This document shows positions 22,660 to 33,560 of a stretch of 64,000 bases of DNA, one piece after another. Position numbers and translations under genes: made by a program. The stretch's first letter is position 1, and each line of letters begins with the position of its first letter. Below the pieces are notes generated by a model, which had not been told where the DNA came from, did no database searches, and saw only the letters and a list, made by a program, of their open reading frames with translations. The stretch covers positions 251,583,028 through 251,647,027 of the forward strand of contig JBOZIK010000001.1 in the NCBI GenBank assembly GCA_051453625.1, written 5' to 3'. This DNA is from Welwitschia mirabilis (taxonomy: Eukaryota > Gnetophyta > Gnetopsida > Welwitschiales).

Positions 22660-23780
22660 ATAATAATCATTATCATCAAGAAATTTAGACTCTTCAATAA
22701 CTGCATTTGTATTAAGTGTAGATTTAATTTTATCTCAAGGTATCTGATAGAAGTTTAAGGTATGATCACTTCTTTTACATCGTGAGCATTAATATTTGTT
22801 TTTGTTCAGAATTGTAGTATGTTAAACTTATTTCTTATTTAGTAGAATCTGATTAGGCTTCTTTTACCATTTCTACAAAGCCTTATCCATATCATGATAT
22901 AATGTCTTTGACAGATGAGAGTTGTGATAAGACTACTTATGTTTAGAAGTTATTCATGAATATGAAAAACTTTGCAAGCTACATTAGAGGATGAGAAGTT
23001 TGAGAAGTTAAACTAAGATGCTATAGTAATAATATTTTTACTAAGCATGTTAAAGTTTATATTATGTAGCCACTTACTTCCATGAAAAGATAGGATGTAA
23101 CTACGAAGAAAGGGATCCTACAAATAATAGTGGCCTAGGTTGACATAATTTATGCAAACTTTCTAGGTAGGATCTATCTCAGCAATCTTGGTTTTAAGAT
23201 CCATGATTTAAGCTACAAGCTAACACATTTTACCCCTTTCATAGTAAAGATTGATCATGCTTGTAATGAGATTTATTAACTCAAGATCATTCTTTACATA
23301 AAAGGTATTCCATAAAGCACAATAGTTGGAATAATAAGATTTATTTCTATCAATCAACTTTTTATATGTAGTAGCCATTGATTTTTGCATGATCTCTGTG
23401 AGTTGTGATTAATGGATTTCCATGCCTTTTCTTCATTTGAATCTTGAAAAGTAACATACTCTTGTTTAAAGAAATCTATATCAAAACCATAAACCCACAT
23501 TATTGACATAAAATATTGATTTTGACTCTCTAAAATCTAATCATCATGCAAGATCATTCTATAATTAAACATGATTTTGGTAGTTAAAGCTTGTGTAAAA
23601 CTCTCTAATAGGATTTGGAATCTACCTTTTGATATCAAAGCCATGGTGAAACTAATAAAGAAAGAGAGAAGGATTGACAAGTTGTGAGGTAAATTGATTT
23701 TCAGAGGAATATTATACACATCCGCTATTGAAAAACTTGATCTATCTAACACACAAAAACTTGTCAAAATTCAAAGAGGA
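22660..23780 (-). pseudogene. gag: Outer copia element gag, broken
   Basis: Upstream of the protease on the minus strand a zinc-knuckle remnant near 22740-22795 reads CSRCKRSDHTLNF, matching CX2CX4H with the final Cys not seen. Further upstream is a 76-codon minus-strand frame (23537-23767) with MALISKGRFQILLESF, and fragments to 22900. These fill the gag position but are heavily interrupted. The true start is not determined. Confidence 0.55.
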
Positions 23781-23789
23781 AAAATGGAG

Positions 23790-25755
23790 GACAATGGTAT
23801 AGTCACAATGCAACAACAAAAATAAGTTATGATGAAGAGGTATAGTTACAATGAAAAGGAATTAATCCGAAAAATTTGAATGATCTATTCAAACAACAAT
23901 GTATAATAAGTAGAATAACTCCCCCTTTAACCACATAAAACCTATATGCATGACAACAAATAAGATAATTTATTAAAGAGTTATTATTGTGAGTGAGGTA
24001 AATTTTGATGCAAAGGAATCTAATTTGATTATTAGGTAATAAAAATATAGATTTATCAGTTTTAAGATCTACTCTCAAATCTGGGTAGTGATCACATCCT
24101 TTCTAAGGGTGGTACCCTTATCTTCTAAGGGAGTAAAAAGAAAAAAAATGTAAATTACCTTGGTTCAGCTTCTAAATAGTTGATCAATTTTGATTACCTC
24201 AGGTAGATACCCTCCTTAAGGGAGAGTACCATGCAATGTTAATAATTAACTTATAACTTAGACTCAATAGATTTTAAGAGGAATTATACTTATGAATCCT
24301 TGTCAACTTGGTAATGAAATCCAAGTAGACTCTACCACTATGCCTCCAGCCTTCATTCGCTATACCCTCAATTACCAAAACATAAATGGAAATCTGAACC
24401 TTAGGGTGCTTAGGATGTTTTTGCTTAAGAAAGACATGGCTCTCCATATGGTCTAAACTTTATAGTTAAGGAGTTAAAAACTACACAACAAGCTCAAAGG
24501 GCGGTGTAGCCTAATATGGATCTCTGCCTATGTAAGGCCTTTCATACTTACCACTAATCAAAAATTATTGCCAATGTGAAATGTAATGTGTTTAGGAATG
24601 AAAGTAATTTCTAATTTTAATATTAATCATAAAAATTAATATTATAGTATGAGAAAGTGATAAAGGAAAATAAAATACCAAAAACACATAAGGATAGAGT
24701 TTGATTTGGTAAAGTTAAGATAAATGGATCTTGCTCAACATCCTAACCTCCACACAATCTATCCAAATCACAAAAATTAGTCTAAGTGAAAGAAAAATTA
24801 AGTAAAGTAAATCTTACTCCATATCCCAAACTCAACTTGATGAGAAAACATTAAGGGCTTAAAATTGATAAAAAATGTCCAAAAACTTTAAAAACTCAAA
24901 AATATGTTTAAAAAAAATGAGTTTGGGGCTTATAAAAAATCCCAAAAACTTAAAAAAGTTGAAAAATAGCCAAAAATAGCAAAATTGGCTAAAACTGCTA
25001 ATGTACACAAAACAAGACTAATGGTTGAGTAATAGCTAGCTAATCTACATGTATATAAAAGGTAATCATGGCTGAGTAATTACTTAACAATCTCACATGT
25101 GAATAAAAGACTACAGTGAGCTAGCATAAATTTTAAAAAAATTGATTTTTGGCAAGACCTCTAATTGAACTCGTCACCTCTATTCTTTTAGAAAATTTGT
25201 TTTAACACTTACACTAATGCATATGAACATGCTTGTAATACCTAAACTAATAATAAAGGCAAAAAAGCCATAAATAAGAAGCCACCACATATTAACTACA
25301 ACATTAGTTAGCTTTTTGCATAACTAACCAAGGTAATGTAGAACTGCAGATTGGCAGAGGCGGTGTGGAGATTGATGAGCACATGAAGCAACTTAAGATT
25401 GTGAATACGAAGTAGCAAATGCATGACATAGGTGAGGGTGGTGTGACATGCTACATAGGAGAGCGTGGTTGTAGAGGAAGAACATGGCATAATAGTGCAC
25501 AAAGGCCTAATCCAGAGGCGTCAAATGTGATGGTAAAATGGTGGTAAAGTATAAGCATAGGAAACACAAGCTATAGAATGCAGATCAAGTGGTAGATCAG
25601 CATATAGAAAAACTCTTGATTGACATAACACTATAAGCTACACAATGCAAGTGAGTGGCACATTAATCGCAGAGTAAGTAGAAAGATGCTGAGCTTGCAA
25701 AATGCAATGGTCAAAACAAGAAGGTTATGGTGTAGAAAGAAACAAGCCAAATAAC
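23790..25755 (-). other. Long leader of the outer copia element, possibly with another LTR fragment
   Basis: It lies between the gag remnant and the inserted younger element. The segment 24110-24560 contains motifs seen in plant copia LTRs (TTACCTTGGTTCAGC near 24158, ACCCTCCTTAAGGGAG near 24209) and a TATA-like TATATAAAAGG at 25052-25062 on the plus strand, so an unrelated LTR may be embedded here. The segment 25310-25755 is richer in G+A and resembles 32385-33360, the other half of the split leader. No gene is supported. Confidence 0.35.
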
Positions 25756-25928
25756 TAAAGAAATTTGTGAAAAAATTTTCTGTCTCATCCACCATAGAAA
25801 ATATATATATAGCATGTACAACAATTACTTGACTAGCTTATCAGAGCTAAATATTCATATAAGACATTATAGTCTAATGGCAGGTAATTACATGCTAATT
25901 ACATCCATTCATGCTAAAATATCATAAT
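25756..25928 (-). repeat. 3'-type LTR of younger copia element B
   Basis: It matches 32253-32379 (shared: TAGCTTATCAGAGCTAAATA, TAATTACATGCTAATTACAT). It carries about 45 bases not present in the other LTR, near 25796-25842. A polypurine tract borders its right edge. ATAAC at 25751-25755 and GTAAC at 32380-32384 may be the 5-bp target duplication, with one difference. Confidence 0.8.
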
Positions 25929-25977
25929 ACTCCCCCTTAAGTTTGAGCATGAAGATCTCAAATGCACAACTTGCAAA
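25929..25977 (-). repeat. Polypurine tract and RNase H end, first copy
   Basis: The minus strand reads the last codons of copia RNase H followed by TTAAGGGGGAGT, then the LTR. The same block occurs again at 26581-26640 across the gap with a few differences. Confidence 0.8.
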
Positions 25978-26579
25978 NNNNNNNNNNNNNNNNNNNNNNN
26001 NNNNNNNNNNNNNNNNNNNNNNNNNNNNNNNNNNNNNNNNNNNNNNNNNNNNNNNNNNNNNNNNNNNNNNNNNNNNNNNNNNNNNNNNNNNNNNNNNNNN
26101 NNNNNNNNNNNNNNNNNNNNNNNNNNNNNNNNNNNNNNNNNNNNNNNNNNNNNNNNNNNNNNNNNNNNNNNNNNNNNNNNNNNNNNNNNNNNNNNNNNNN
26201 NNNNNNNNNNNNNNNNNNNNNNNNNNNNNNNNNNNNNNNNNNNNNNNNNNNNNNNNNNNNNNNNNNNNNNNNNNNNNNNNNNNNNNNNNNNNNNNNNNNN
26301 NNNNNNNNNNNNNNNNNNNNNNNNNNNNNNNNNNNNNNNNNNNNNNNNNNNNNNNNNNNNNNNNNNNNNNNNNNNNNNNNNNNNNNNNNNNNNNNNNNNN
26401 NNNNNNNNNNNNNNNNNNNNNNNNNNNNNNNNNNNNNNNNNNNNNNNNNNNNNNNNNNNNNNNNNNNNNNNNNNNNNNNNNNNNNNNNNNNNNNNNNNNN
26501 NNNNNNNNNNNNNNNNNNNNNNNNNNNNNNNNNNNNNNNNNNNNNNNNNNNNNNNNNNNNNNNNNNNNNNNNNNNNNNN
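25978..26579. other. Assembly gap (602 N) with duplicated flanks
   Basis: Both sides carry the same polypurine-tract and RNase H-end block, so the gap sits at the repeated 3' end of element B. Confidence 1.
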
Positions 26580-26587
26580 CTTAATAC

Positions 26588-28110
26588 TCCCCCTTCAGTT
26601 GGAGCATGAAGATCTCAAATGCCCAACTTGCAAAGAAGTATCTAAAATTGTTGCTTTCCAAGTGCCTTGGTAAATATGTTAGCAAGTTGTGCATTGGTGC
26701 GAATATGATAGGTGGTAATATTACCGGCTTCAAGATTATTACGCATATAATGACAATCAATCTCAATATGTTTAGTATGTTCATGAAAGACAAGATTTGC
26801 AGCAATGTGTAAAGCTATTTAACTATCACAGAACAAGTCCATAGGCCACGAATGATGAACACTGAGAGACTTAAGCAAAGACTTAAGCCAAGTAAGCTTA
26901 CAACTAGTAGTAGCCATGGAATGATACTCTACTTCAGTGAAAGAGTGAGAAATTATTGGCTGCTTTTTAGTCTTCTAGAAAAAAGGTTAGAGAGCTAGCA
27001 TAATGAAGTAACCAATAAAATAACAACATGTTAAAGAACAAGGGTCTCAATCAGAGTCATAATAGGCATTAAGATGGAGATCGCTATCACGATGAAGGAG
27101 AAGACCTTGTCCAAGATGATCCTTTAAATAACATAGGACATGAATCATAGCATTATAATGAGCATCCTTAAGCTCTGCATAAATTAGACAAGAGTATGTA
27201 CAGAATAACTAAGCTTCAGGAAAGTAATAGTGAGATAAATTAGATGACCTACAAGTTATCAGTAGCAATTAGGAGAAGCAAATTTGGGACCATTGTCAAG
27301 GGCTAATTAATGATGGTATTCCATAGGAAAATCACAAGGTTTGGTACCAAGTAAAATAGCTTATGAAATTATGTCCAGTGGATATTTACGTTAACATAAG
27401 AATAACCCCTCTAGTTCTCTAGTAATTTCAATGCCAAGAAAATATTTTAAGACTCCAAGTATTTCATGTAAAAATAAGCATTCAAATAGGCTTTGAAATT
27501 AGGAATTACCTTAGAGTTATTGCCCATAATGATTAAATCATCAACATATACAAGAACATGCAAAATAATTTCATTGCACTTAAAGAAGAATAAAGAATAA
27601 TTAGCATAGGATTGTTGAAAACCAAATGTCTCAAATGTAGAAGTAAGCTTAGCAAATCAATTTCTAGGAGCGTGTCGAAAACCATATAGAGATTTGTGTA
27701 GGTGATATACCTTCCTAGGAGGAGATCCTGAAAATCGATGAGAAATAGTTATGTAGACCTCCTCATCAAGATTACCATGTAGAAAAGCATCCATTTGATG
27801 GAGTTTCCAATTTCAATGATAGCAATAGCAAGAAATACATGAATAGATACCGTCTTAGCAATAGGAAAAAAAGTCTTTTTGAAGTCAATACCTTCAACTT
27901 GATTATTATCGAGAATAATAAGATAAACATTATAACACTCAATAGAACCATCAGAGCTATACTTAATCTTGTACATCCATTTGCAGCCAATAGCCTTCTT
28001 GCCTGGTGGTAAGTCCTTAATAGTCCATGTACCATTTTTCTCTAGGGCCTCAATTTCCTAGCACATGGCCTCATGCCAATTAGGATCTTGAACGGCCTTA
28101 GAAAAATGTA
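26588..28110 (-). pseudogene. pol: Copia element B reverse transcriptase and RNase H, damaged
   Basis: Minus strand: RT opens with EALEKNGTWTIKDLPPGKKA near 28045-27990, then IGCKWMYKIKYSSDGSIE and FKKTFFPIAKTVSI. The catalytic box VYVDDLIIMGN is intact at 27551-27519 (YVDD 27548-27537). RNase H shows HYNAMIHVLCYLK near 27160, LHLNAYYDSD near 27070, FTEVEYHSMATTSCKLTWLK near 26930, FHEHTKHIEIDCHYMR near 26790, and ends LANIFTKALGKQQF near 26690. Several frameshifts and stops break the frame. It is far better preserved than the other elements here. The enzyme copies element RNA into DNA and removes the RNA strand. Confidence 0.9.
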
Positions 28111-28169
28111 TGGGATCATGAGATGTAGTGATGGAGGTCAAAACATGAGCATACAGAGTAGAAAAATAG

Positions 28170-29996
28170 TAAAAGTTACATAATTAACTATGAGATAAGG
28201 CATACTTGAGGAGGAAAATGGAGCAGATGATGAGGAGGAGGGGTCTAAGTAATACACTTTATGATAATAATAATCATGATATAAAACATTTGGAACTCAT
28301 GTTCTAGGTACTGTGTTAAAGACCATCACCACTAGAAATGTGACTAGGAGAAGTAGTCATCAGGCTAGCACCCAAACCATCAGATAATGCGGTACCCACA
28401 CTATATGCACTAGTAGCACTTCTCCTCACATCTGATGCCATATTACCATAAGTGATATATGTACCCACATCACTTTCCCTGTCATTTGAGGCTGTAGAAG
28501 ATGGCGTGGTAAGAGAGGAAGTTAGTGGAGTGAATGGAGAGGATGAGAATGTTTCAAGACTAAAATAATCATAATAAGCGATAGGATTAGAATGGTTAAT
28601 TAAAGTAGAAGAAGACTGGACAGAAGCAGGTTTCCCATAAGAAAAATAATATTCATAGAATACAACATTATGAGAAATAAAAAATTCTTCTGTCTGGAGA
28701 TAATATAGTCTCCACCCCTTCTTACCATGAGAATATACAACAAAGACACATTTGTGATTATAAGCATTAAATTTGTTTTGATTACAAGGAATTTTGGATG
28801 CAAAACAAAGACATCCAAATGTTCAAACATGAGCATAAAAGGGTGGATGACCAAAAATAATTTCATAGGGGCTTTTGCCTTGATAAATGATGGAGGGTGT
28901 ATGATTAATAAGATAACCAATGGTAAGAATACATTCACCCCAAAACTCAAGAAATAAGTGGGCTTGAAGCCAAAGGGCATGGGGAATTTTAAGAATATAT
29001 TAATGTTTCCACTCAACATGCCCATCTTGTTGAGGGATTTCAATATAAGAGATCTTAAAAAAAATACCATATTTTAGAAAATAATTTTCTAAGGATTTGA
29101 TTTTAGTATCATTATCACTGTGAAGACATTTCACCTTTTTATTAAATTGAGTTTGAGCCATGATAAATTTTTTTTAACGATTTTCTCAACCTCTGTTTTT
29201 GTAGCCATTAAATATACCCAAACTCCTCTAGAACAATCATTTATAATAGTCAAAAAATATGAAACACCACATGAAGAAGATGTACTATAGGGTTTCCATA
29301 CATTACAATGAATCAATTTAAATAAATCAACTGCTTTACTAGTACTAATAAGAAAAGATTCACACTTTTTAAGCCTTAAAACAAATCTCAAAAGGTATAT
29401 TTTTATTCTTACGACAATAACTATGATTAACTTGTGGAAGGGAAGAAAAAACTAGATATTGTAAGGGATGTCTAAGATGATGATGCTACACTTAATAAGA
29501 ATCAGCTTCTATTGCATAACAGAGCTTTCCAGTTGGCATCATAGAACATAGCCAATAGACCCCATTCCTCTCTTCACTTGCACCAATTACCATCATTAAA
29601 GTGTAGTCCTGTATCACACATAATTTATTAGTTAATATGATAACACAACATAATTCTTTGATTAATTGGACAAAAGAAATCAAATTGCATGTTAAGTGAG
29701 GTACATATAAGACATGTGAAATTTTCATATGAGGAATGAGAATTACTGTTTCTTCTTGGATAACATTGTATCTGGTAGTACAATAGGAGATGGAAATATA
29801 TCATAGAGATCCATAAAAAGATTTTTTTATCTCCAATCATATGGTATGGAGCACCGGTATCCAAAATCCAACGAGAAGGAGACTTACCAAAGAGTTTTTC
29901 AGTGGAAGAGGATTTAAAGGATTTGAGCATGTTTAACATAGCACTCCATTGATCATTAGTCAAGGTAGGACCAAGAGTGTTGTAGTCCTGGGTCAT
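28170..29996 (-). pseudogene. pol: Copia element B protease and integrase, damaged
   Basis: Minus strand: protease WILDTGAPYHMIGDKK near 29885-29835 keeps the catalytic DTG. The integrase core shows FLTIINDCSRGVWVYL near 29260-29205 (first Asp), VKCLHSDNDTKIK near 29137-29100 (second Asp) and PQQDGHVEWKH near 29040-28995 (Glu), so all three catalytic residues survive. After it comes a long stretch with the copia C-terminal pattern (GWRLYYLQTEEFFISHNVVF near 28720-28660). A 156-codon frame at 28600-29070 is part of this region in a shifted frame. Stops and frameshifts prevent a whole product. Confidence 0.88.
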
Positions 29997-29999
29997 GAA

Positions 30000-31013
30000 T
30001 ATTATAGAGATACTATTCTGAATATTAGAAGAAGCTGCTGATTGAATAGCATTGGAAATACCATAAATGGCATTCCCATATCTAACAGTAAAAGAAGTAG
30101 CACATCCTTTACCTTTTTCATTTTCTTTTCCATTTTAATGTCTGTTATTCCACCAATTAAGATACTTAATAATTTTAAAACAAGAACTAACCTCATGCCC
30201 TGGCTGTCTGCAATTAGAGCAAAAAGGCTTGTCTTCTGAATTGGTAATTACAGCTTGAGAGGATGAAGCACCCTAAATAGAAAAAACAACAGCACCATTG
30301 TAAGCATCATGCCATTTGGTCATCATCTTATGGCATTCCTTTTGCACCATAAGAAAATATACGCAGTTCAATAGAGGTAAAGGATCATAGGCAACAATAT
30401 TAGAATAAAGAGTTCCATACAGATCATCATCCAAGCCCATCAAAAATTGATGAACTCATTCATCATCACACTCCTTGCTTATTTTTGCAATCAAGTTACA
30501 GGTACACTTGCCGCATGTGCATCCCTGTGCCATCAGATAAAGGGACATCTCATTCCATATCTTCTTCAGGTATCCATAATAGAATGCAACGCTTTGACCG
30601 GTTTGCAGATAGTGAGTCAAATCCAACTTCAATTGGTAAATTTGAGGTCCATTTCCAATGGAAAAGCATTACTGTAGATTAGCCCAAATCTCCTTCACCG
30701 TCTCATAATAGGCGATGGAAGAATGAAGGGAAAGTTCAATATATTAAATAATCCATGCTACAAGAATGGAGTTAACACTCCACCAATTATCAAGTTCACT
30801 CACATCTTCATCCGGCTATTTTACTATGCCATTCAAGAAGCACAATTTACGCTTTGCACAAAAGACATTGTGCATACTCTTTTCTCATTCTTGATAATTA
30901 TCGCTCTTCAGGATCACAGAACATATGTTCATGCCAGGATGATCAGAAGAATGTAAATAAAATGGCAAAGTAGGACCAAGGGCCATTGACTTCTTACTAT
31001 CATTTCCAGCCAT
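30000..31013 (-). pseudogene. gag: Copia element B gag, damaged
   Basis: It starts at the minus-strand ATG at 31013 (MAGNDSKKSMALGPTLPFYL), about 1.2 kb after the primer site. The N-terminus contains the HSSDHPGMNICSVIL block typical of copia gag N-termini. The capsid part shows EIWANLQ and QIYQLKLDLTHYLQTGQSV. An intact zinc knuckle, CSNCRQPGHEVSSC (CX2CX4HX4C), is at 30221-30180. A few stops interrupt it. It would be the structural particle protein, in one polyprotein with pol. Confidence 0.88.
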
Positions 31014-32238
31014 GGTGTGTTAACACTAGCACGAATAAAGAATTAGATTAGGATCTTTAATTTTTTCTACTTGTGAAAGAGAATCAATTCTAAAACCTTC
31101 TACAAAAAAATATACCGTATCACAGATAGCAAAAGATCTAATGCCCACAAAAAGAGAATGTCAGCATCATGAAGGATGGACTAGACACTGAGCCAAGACC
31201 ACTACGGACAGAAAAAACTAGTGAAGTGGAGCATGTAATAGCTGGTGCAATATTGGTGGAAAGTTAACACCACTTAGAATGCATAGGGGGATAAGTGAAA
31301 ATGGAGGACAATGCAACCAGTAGAAGAAAAAGAGGAAGGCTACTTCTAGAAAATGTAGTGTAAAGGATGTTCAGACCTGTAATAGAGGAGTAACACTTCA
31401 ATCAAGGGGAGGGATATCAAACGCTTGTCAGTGATCAAAGTGCTAATGTTTATTAAGAAGACAACAAGAAAGGGAGTAGTGGACAAGGTGCTAACTAAGT
31501 ATCACAGAGGCTAGCTAGCCACAAAGGTCTTAGCTAGCAAGTAAGAGAAAACTAGAAAATAGGCAGCACCAAAAGCCAGAGTGATCAGTACCCAGAAGGG
31601 AACACTAATGTAGAAATCTATTGATAGAAGCATCAAAGGAGAACACTAGACATCACTTAAAGAATGCAGCTGCAGTCAGTAATAGGGGTCAAAGAGCCTC
31701 ACGTAGGCAAAAAAGGAATGAACAAAGGGTGCCACCATATGGCATGCAAAAGGCATGCAAGAATAGTGCATAGGTGGAATAAGCTACACTAGTAGAGCAC
31801 TGCAATAGAGAAGTGGCAGGGTGTAAATATGGTATGTGCAGCACTACTGTAAGAGAAAAGATGGAAGACCTATTGGCTGGATGTGAAAAATGATCATATG
31901 GGTTTTTAATAGGAAACACACCGGCAACTAGGAGCTAGGAGTAATCAAGAAGCATGTAGAAGACACACGGAGACACAGAGATGCGAAGATGTGCACTACA
32001 AGATTGTTCTACAATCGAAGATGGAGAATCAAATGATGGAAGAAGAAGAAATAAATCCTTTTCCTTAAGATCAGAACACTACAAATGCTAGAAATGCTAG
32101 AGGTACATAGTGCGTGATCCTCTTGGAGGATGAGGTATTATTTTTTCTATTCTAGATATGGCTAATAATCTTTCTATTTTGCTCAACTAGAAGACTTTTT
32201 AGAGCATCTAACCAATGGTTCATAGAGAATTAAAATAG
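31014..32238 (-). other. Untranslated leader of copia element B
   Basis: 1.2 kb between the primer site and the gag start, with no frame of note. It is pyrimidine-rich on the transcribed (minus) strand, and the plus strand is rich in G and A. Confidence 0.6.
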
Positions 32239-32250
32239 TCTCTGATATCA
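32239..32250 (-). promoter_or_regulatory. Primer-binding site of copia B (initiator Met-tRNA type)
   Basis: The minus strand reads TGATATCAGAGA next to the LTR, two differences from TGGTATCAGAGC. Confidence 0.8.
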
Positions 32251-32252
32251 TA

Positions 32253-32379
32253 AAGAAATTTTTGAAAAATTTTTTGTGTCCCCTAGCTTATCAGAGCTAA
32301 ATATACATATAAGACATTTGAGTCTAATGATAAGTAATTACATGCTAATTACATCCATTTATGTTGAAATATCTCAATA
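32253..32379 (-). repeat. 5' LTR of younger copia element B
   Basis: About 127 bp, starting on the minus strand with TATTGAGATATTTCAAC. It pairs with 25756-25928. Such a short LTR fits small-LTR copia lineages of the Retrofit/Ale kind. That lineage is suggested by length only. Confidence 0.8.
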
Positions 32380-32384
32380 GTAAC

Positions 32385-33375
32385 CGAGGGTGGCAGCATA
32401 GGAAGAGACTTGCAGGAAGGACTGCCTAGGCACAGATCAACATAAAAGCTACAGGTGATGGTGGATCAATGCAAAATGATGGCAGAGCATACATAGGTGT
32501 AGAGTAAATAGAGGTCAAATCCTATAGAATAAGATTAGAACACCAAAAAGAACCATAAGCAAGGACACAGCTAGAAGGATTAGTGTAGGAGCAACTCATA
32601 GCATGCACAGAAGCATAGTTAAGATGTAGGATGATAAAATGGTATCAATAGCATAACAGACAAAAGCATGGATAGAGAAGATCTGTGGAGACATAGGCAT
32701 GATGAGCATTAGCAGGCAGAGCAGCAAGCTATGCACCAAGGCAGTGAAGTATGCAATAATAACATAAAAATGCAGATGCCAACACAGGCTTAGCTATCAA
32801 GGAAGACTGTAGGCATGGAACAAGAGCACAAATGTTGATAGAGCATTGCCAGCAAAGTGTAGGACATGGACAATCACAAAAAAAGGGGACTAGCTAAGTA
32901 GATAGCACCATAATGGCTCACAGGCAAGCAAACAATGAGGCAATGCAAAGAAGGCCATGCCATGATAAAAACACATAAGGTAGAGAAGACCACAACTATG
33001 TTGGAGTTAACATGGATAAATGCTTGGTATTATAGGAAAGAAAACATTTATAGAAATTAGTAACCTAGGAATTGAATTAGAAGTTGATGCCAAGGGTAAC
33101 AAGATTGGTTTGGTTAAAAAAAAAAAAACCCATCTTCTTGTATAAATCTTTAAACAGAATAATAAAAATGGTCAAATAACATAAATGTAGTTTATATATA
33201 TATAAAATAACATGCAAAAGCATGTGAGGTGACCCAAATGAAAGGCGCATGAAGCTTAATAAGAGGCATAAAAAGTATGCCAAGAAGCTTCAAGGTATCA
33301 ACTAAAGATGAAGACCATAAGAAGATCTAAGAAGCTTAACAATGAATAAAAAGATCTAGGAATCCTAGTCAGAAA
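32385..33375 (-). other. Leader of the outer copia element, right part
   Basis: It lies between the primer site at 33376 and the insertion point of element B. Like 25310-25755 it is G+A-rich on the plus strand and without frames. The two are probably one leader split by element B. Confidence 0.55.
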
Positions 33376-33387
33376 GCTCTAATACCG
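33376..33387 (-). promoter_or_regulatory. Primer-binding site of the outer copia element
   Basis: The minus strand reads CGGTATTAGAGC, two differences from the initiator-Met-tRNA complement, immediately beside the LTR end TTCTAACA. Confidence 0.8.
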
Positions 33388-33388
33388 A

Positions 33389-33560
33389 TGTTAGAAAACA
33401 AGAATGCTAAAAAATGGAGAGGCACAAGATTTCCCAAAAGTAAAATTGTATTTCTATATTATCTTTCAATGAAGAGCTTGCTTAAATATCCAAGTACACC
33501 ATTAGGGTTTGCACATATTACAAGACATGGGACCATGATGTATACTTAGCCTTAGCAGTT
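33389..33560 (-). repeat. 5' LTR of the outer copia element
   Basis: About 172 bp, matching 20603-20770, with a primer site at its left edge. This defines a minus-strand element spanning about 13 kb including the inserted element B. Confidence 0.8.

Noticed and set aside
25308-25502. 64-codon minus-strand frame in a less AT-rich patch
   Set aside because: No recognisable motif, and it lies in the leader of a retrotransposon.
25943-26609. Two frames of over 200 codons
   Set aside because: Almost all of their length is N. They only reflect the assembly gap.
28600-29070. 156-codon minus-strand frame as a gene of its own
   Set aside because: It is a shifted frame of the copia B integrase C-terminal region; the correct frames around it match integrase.
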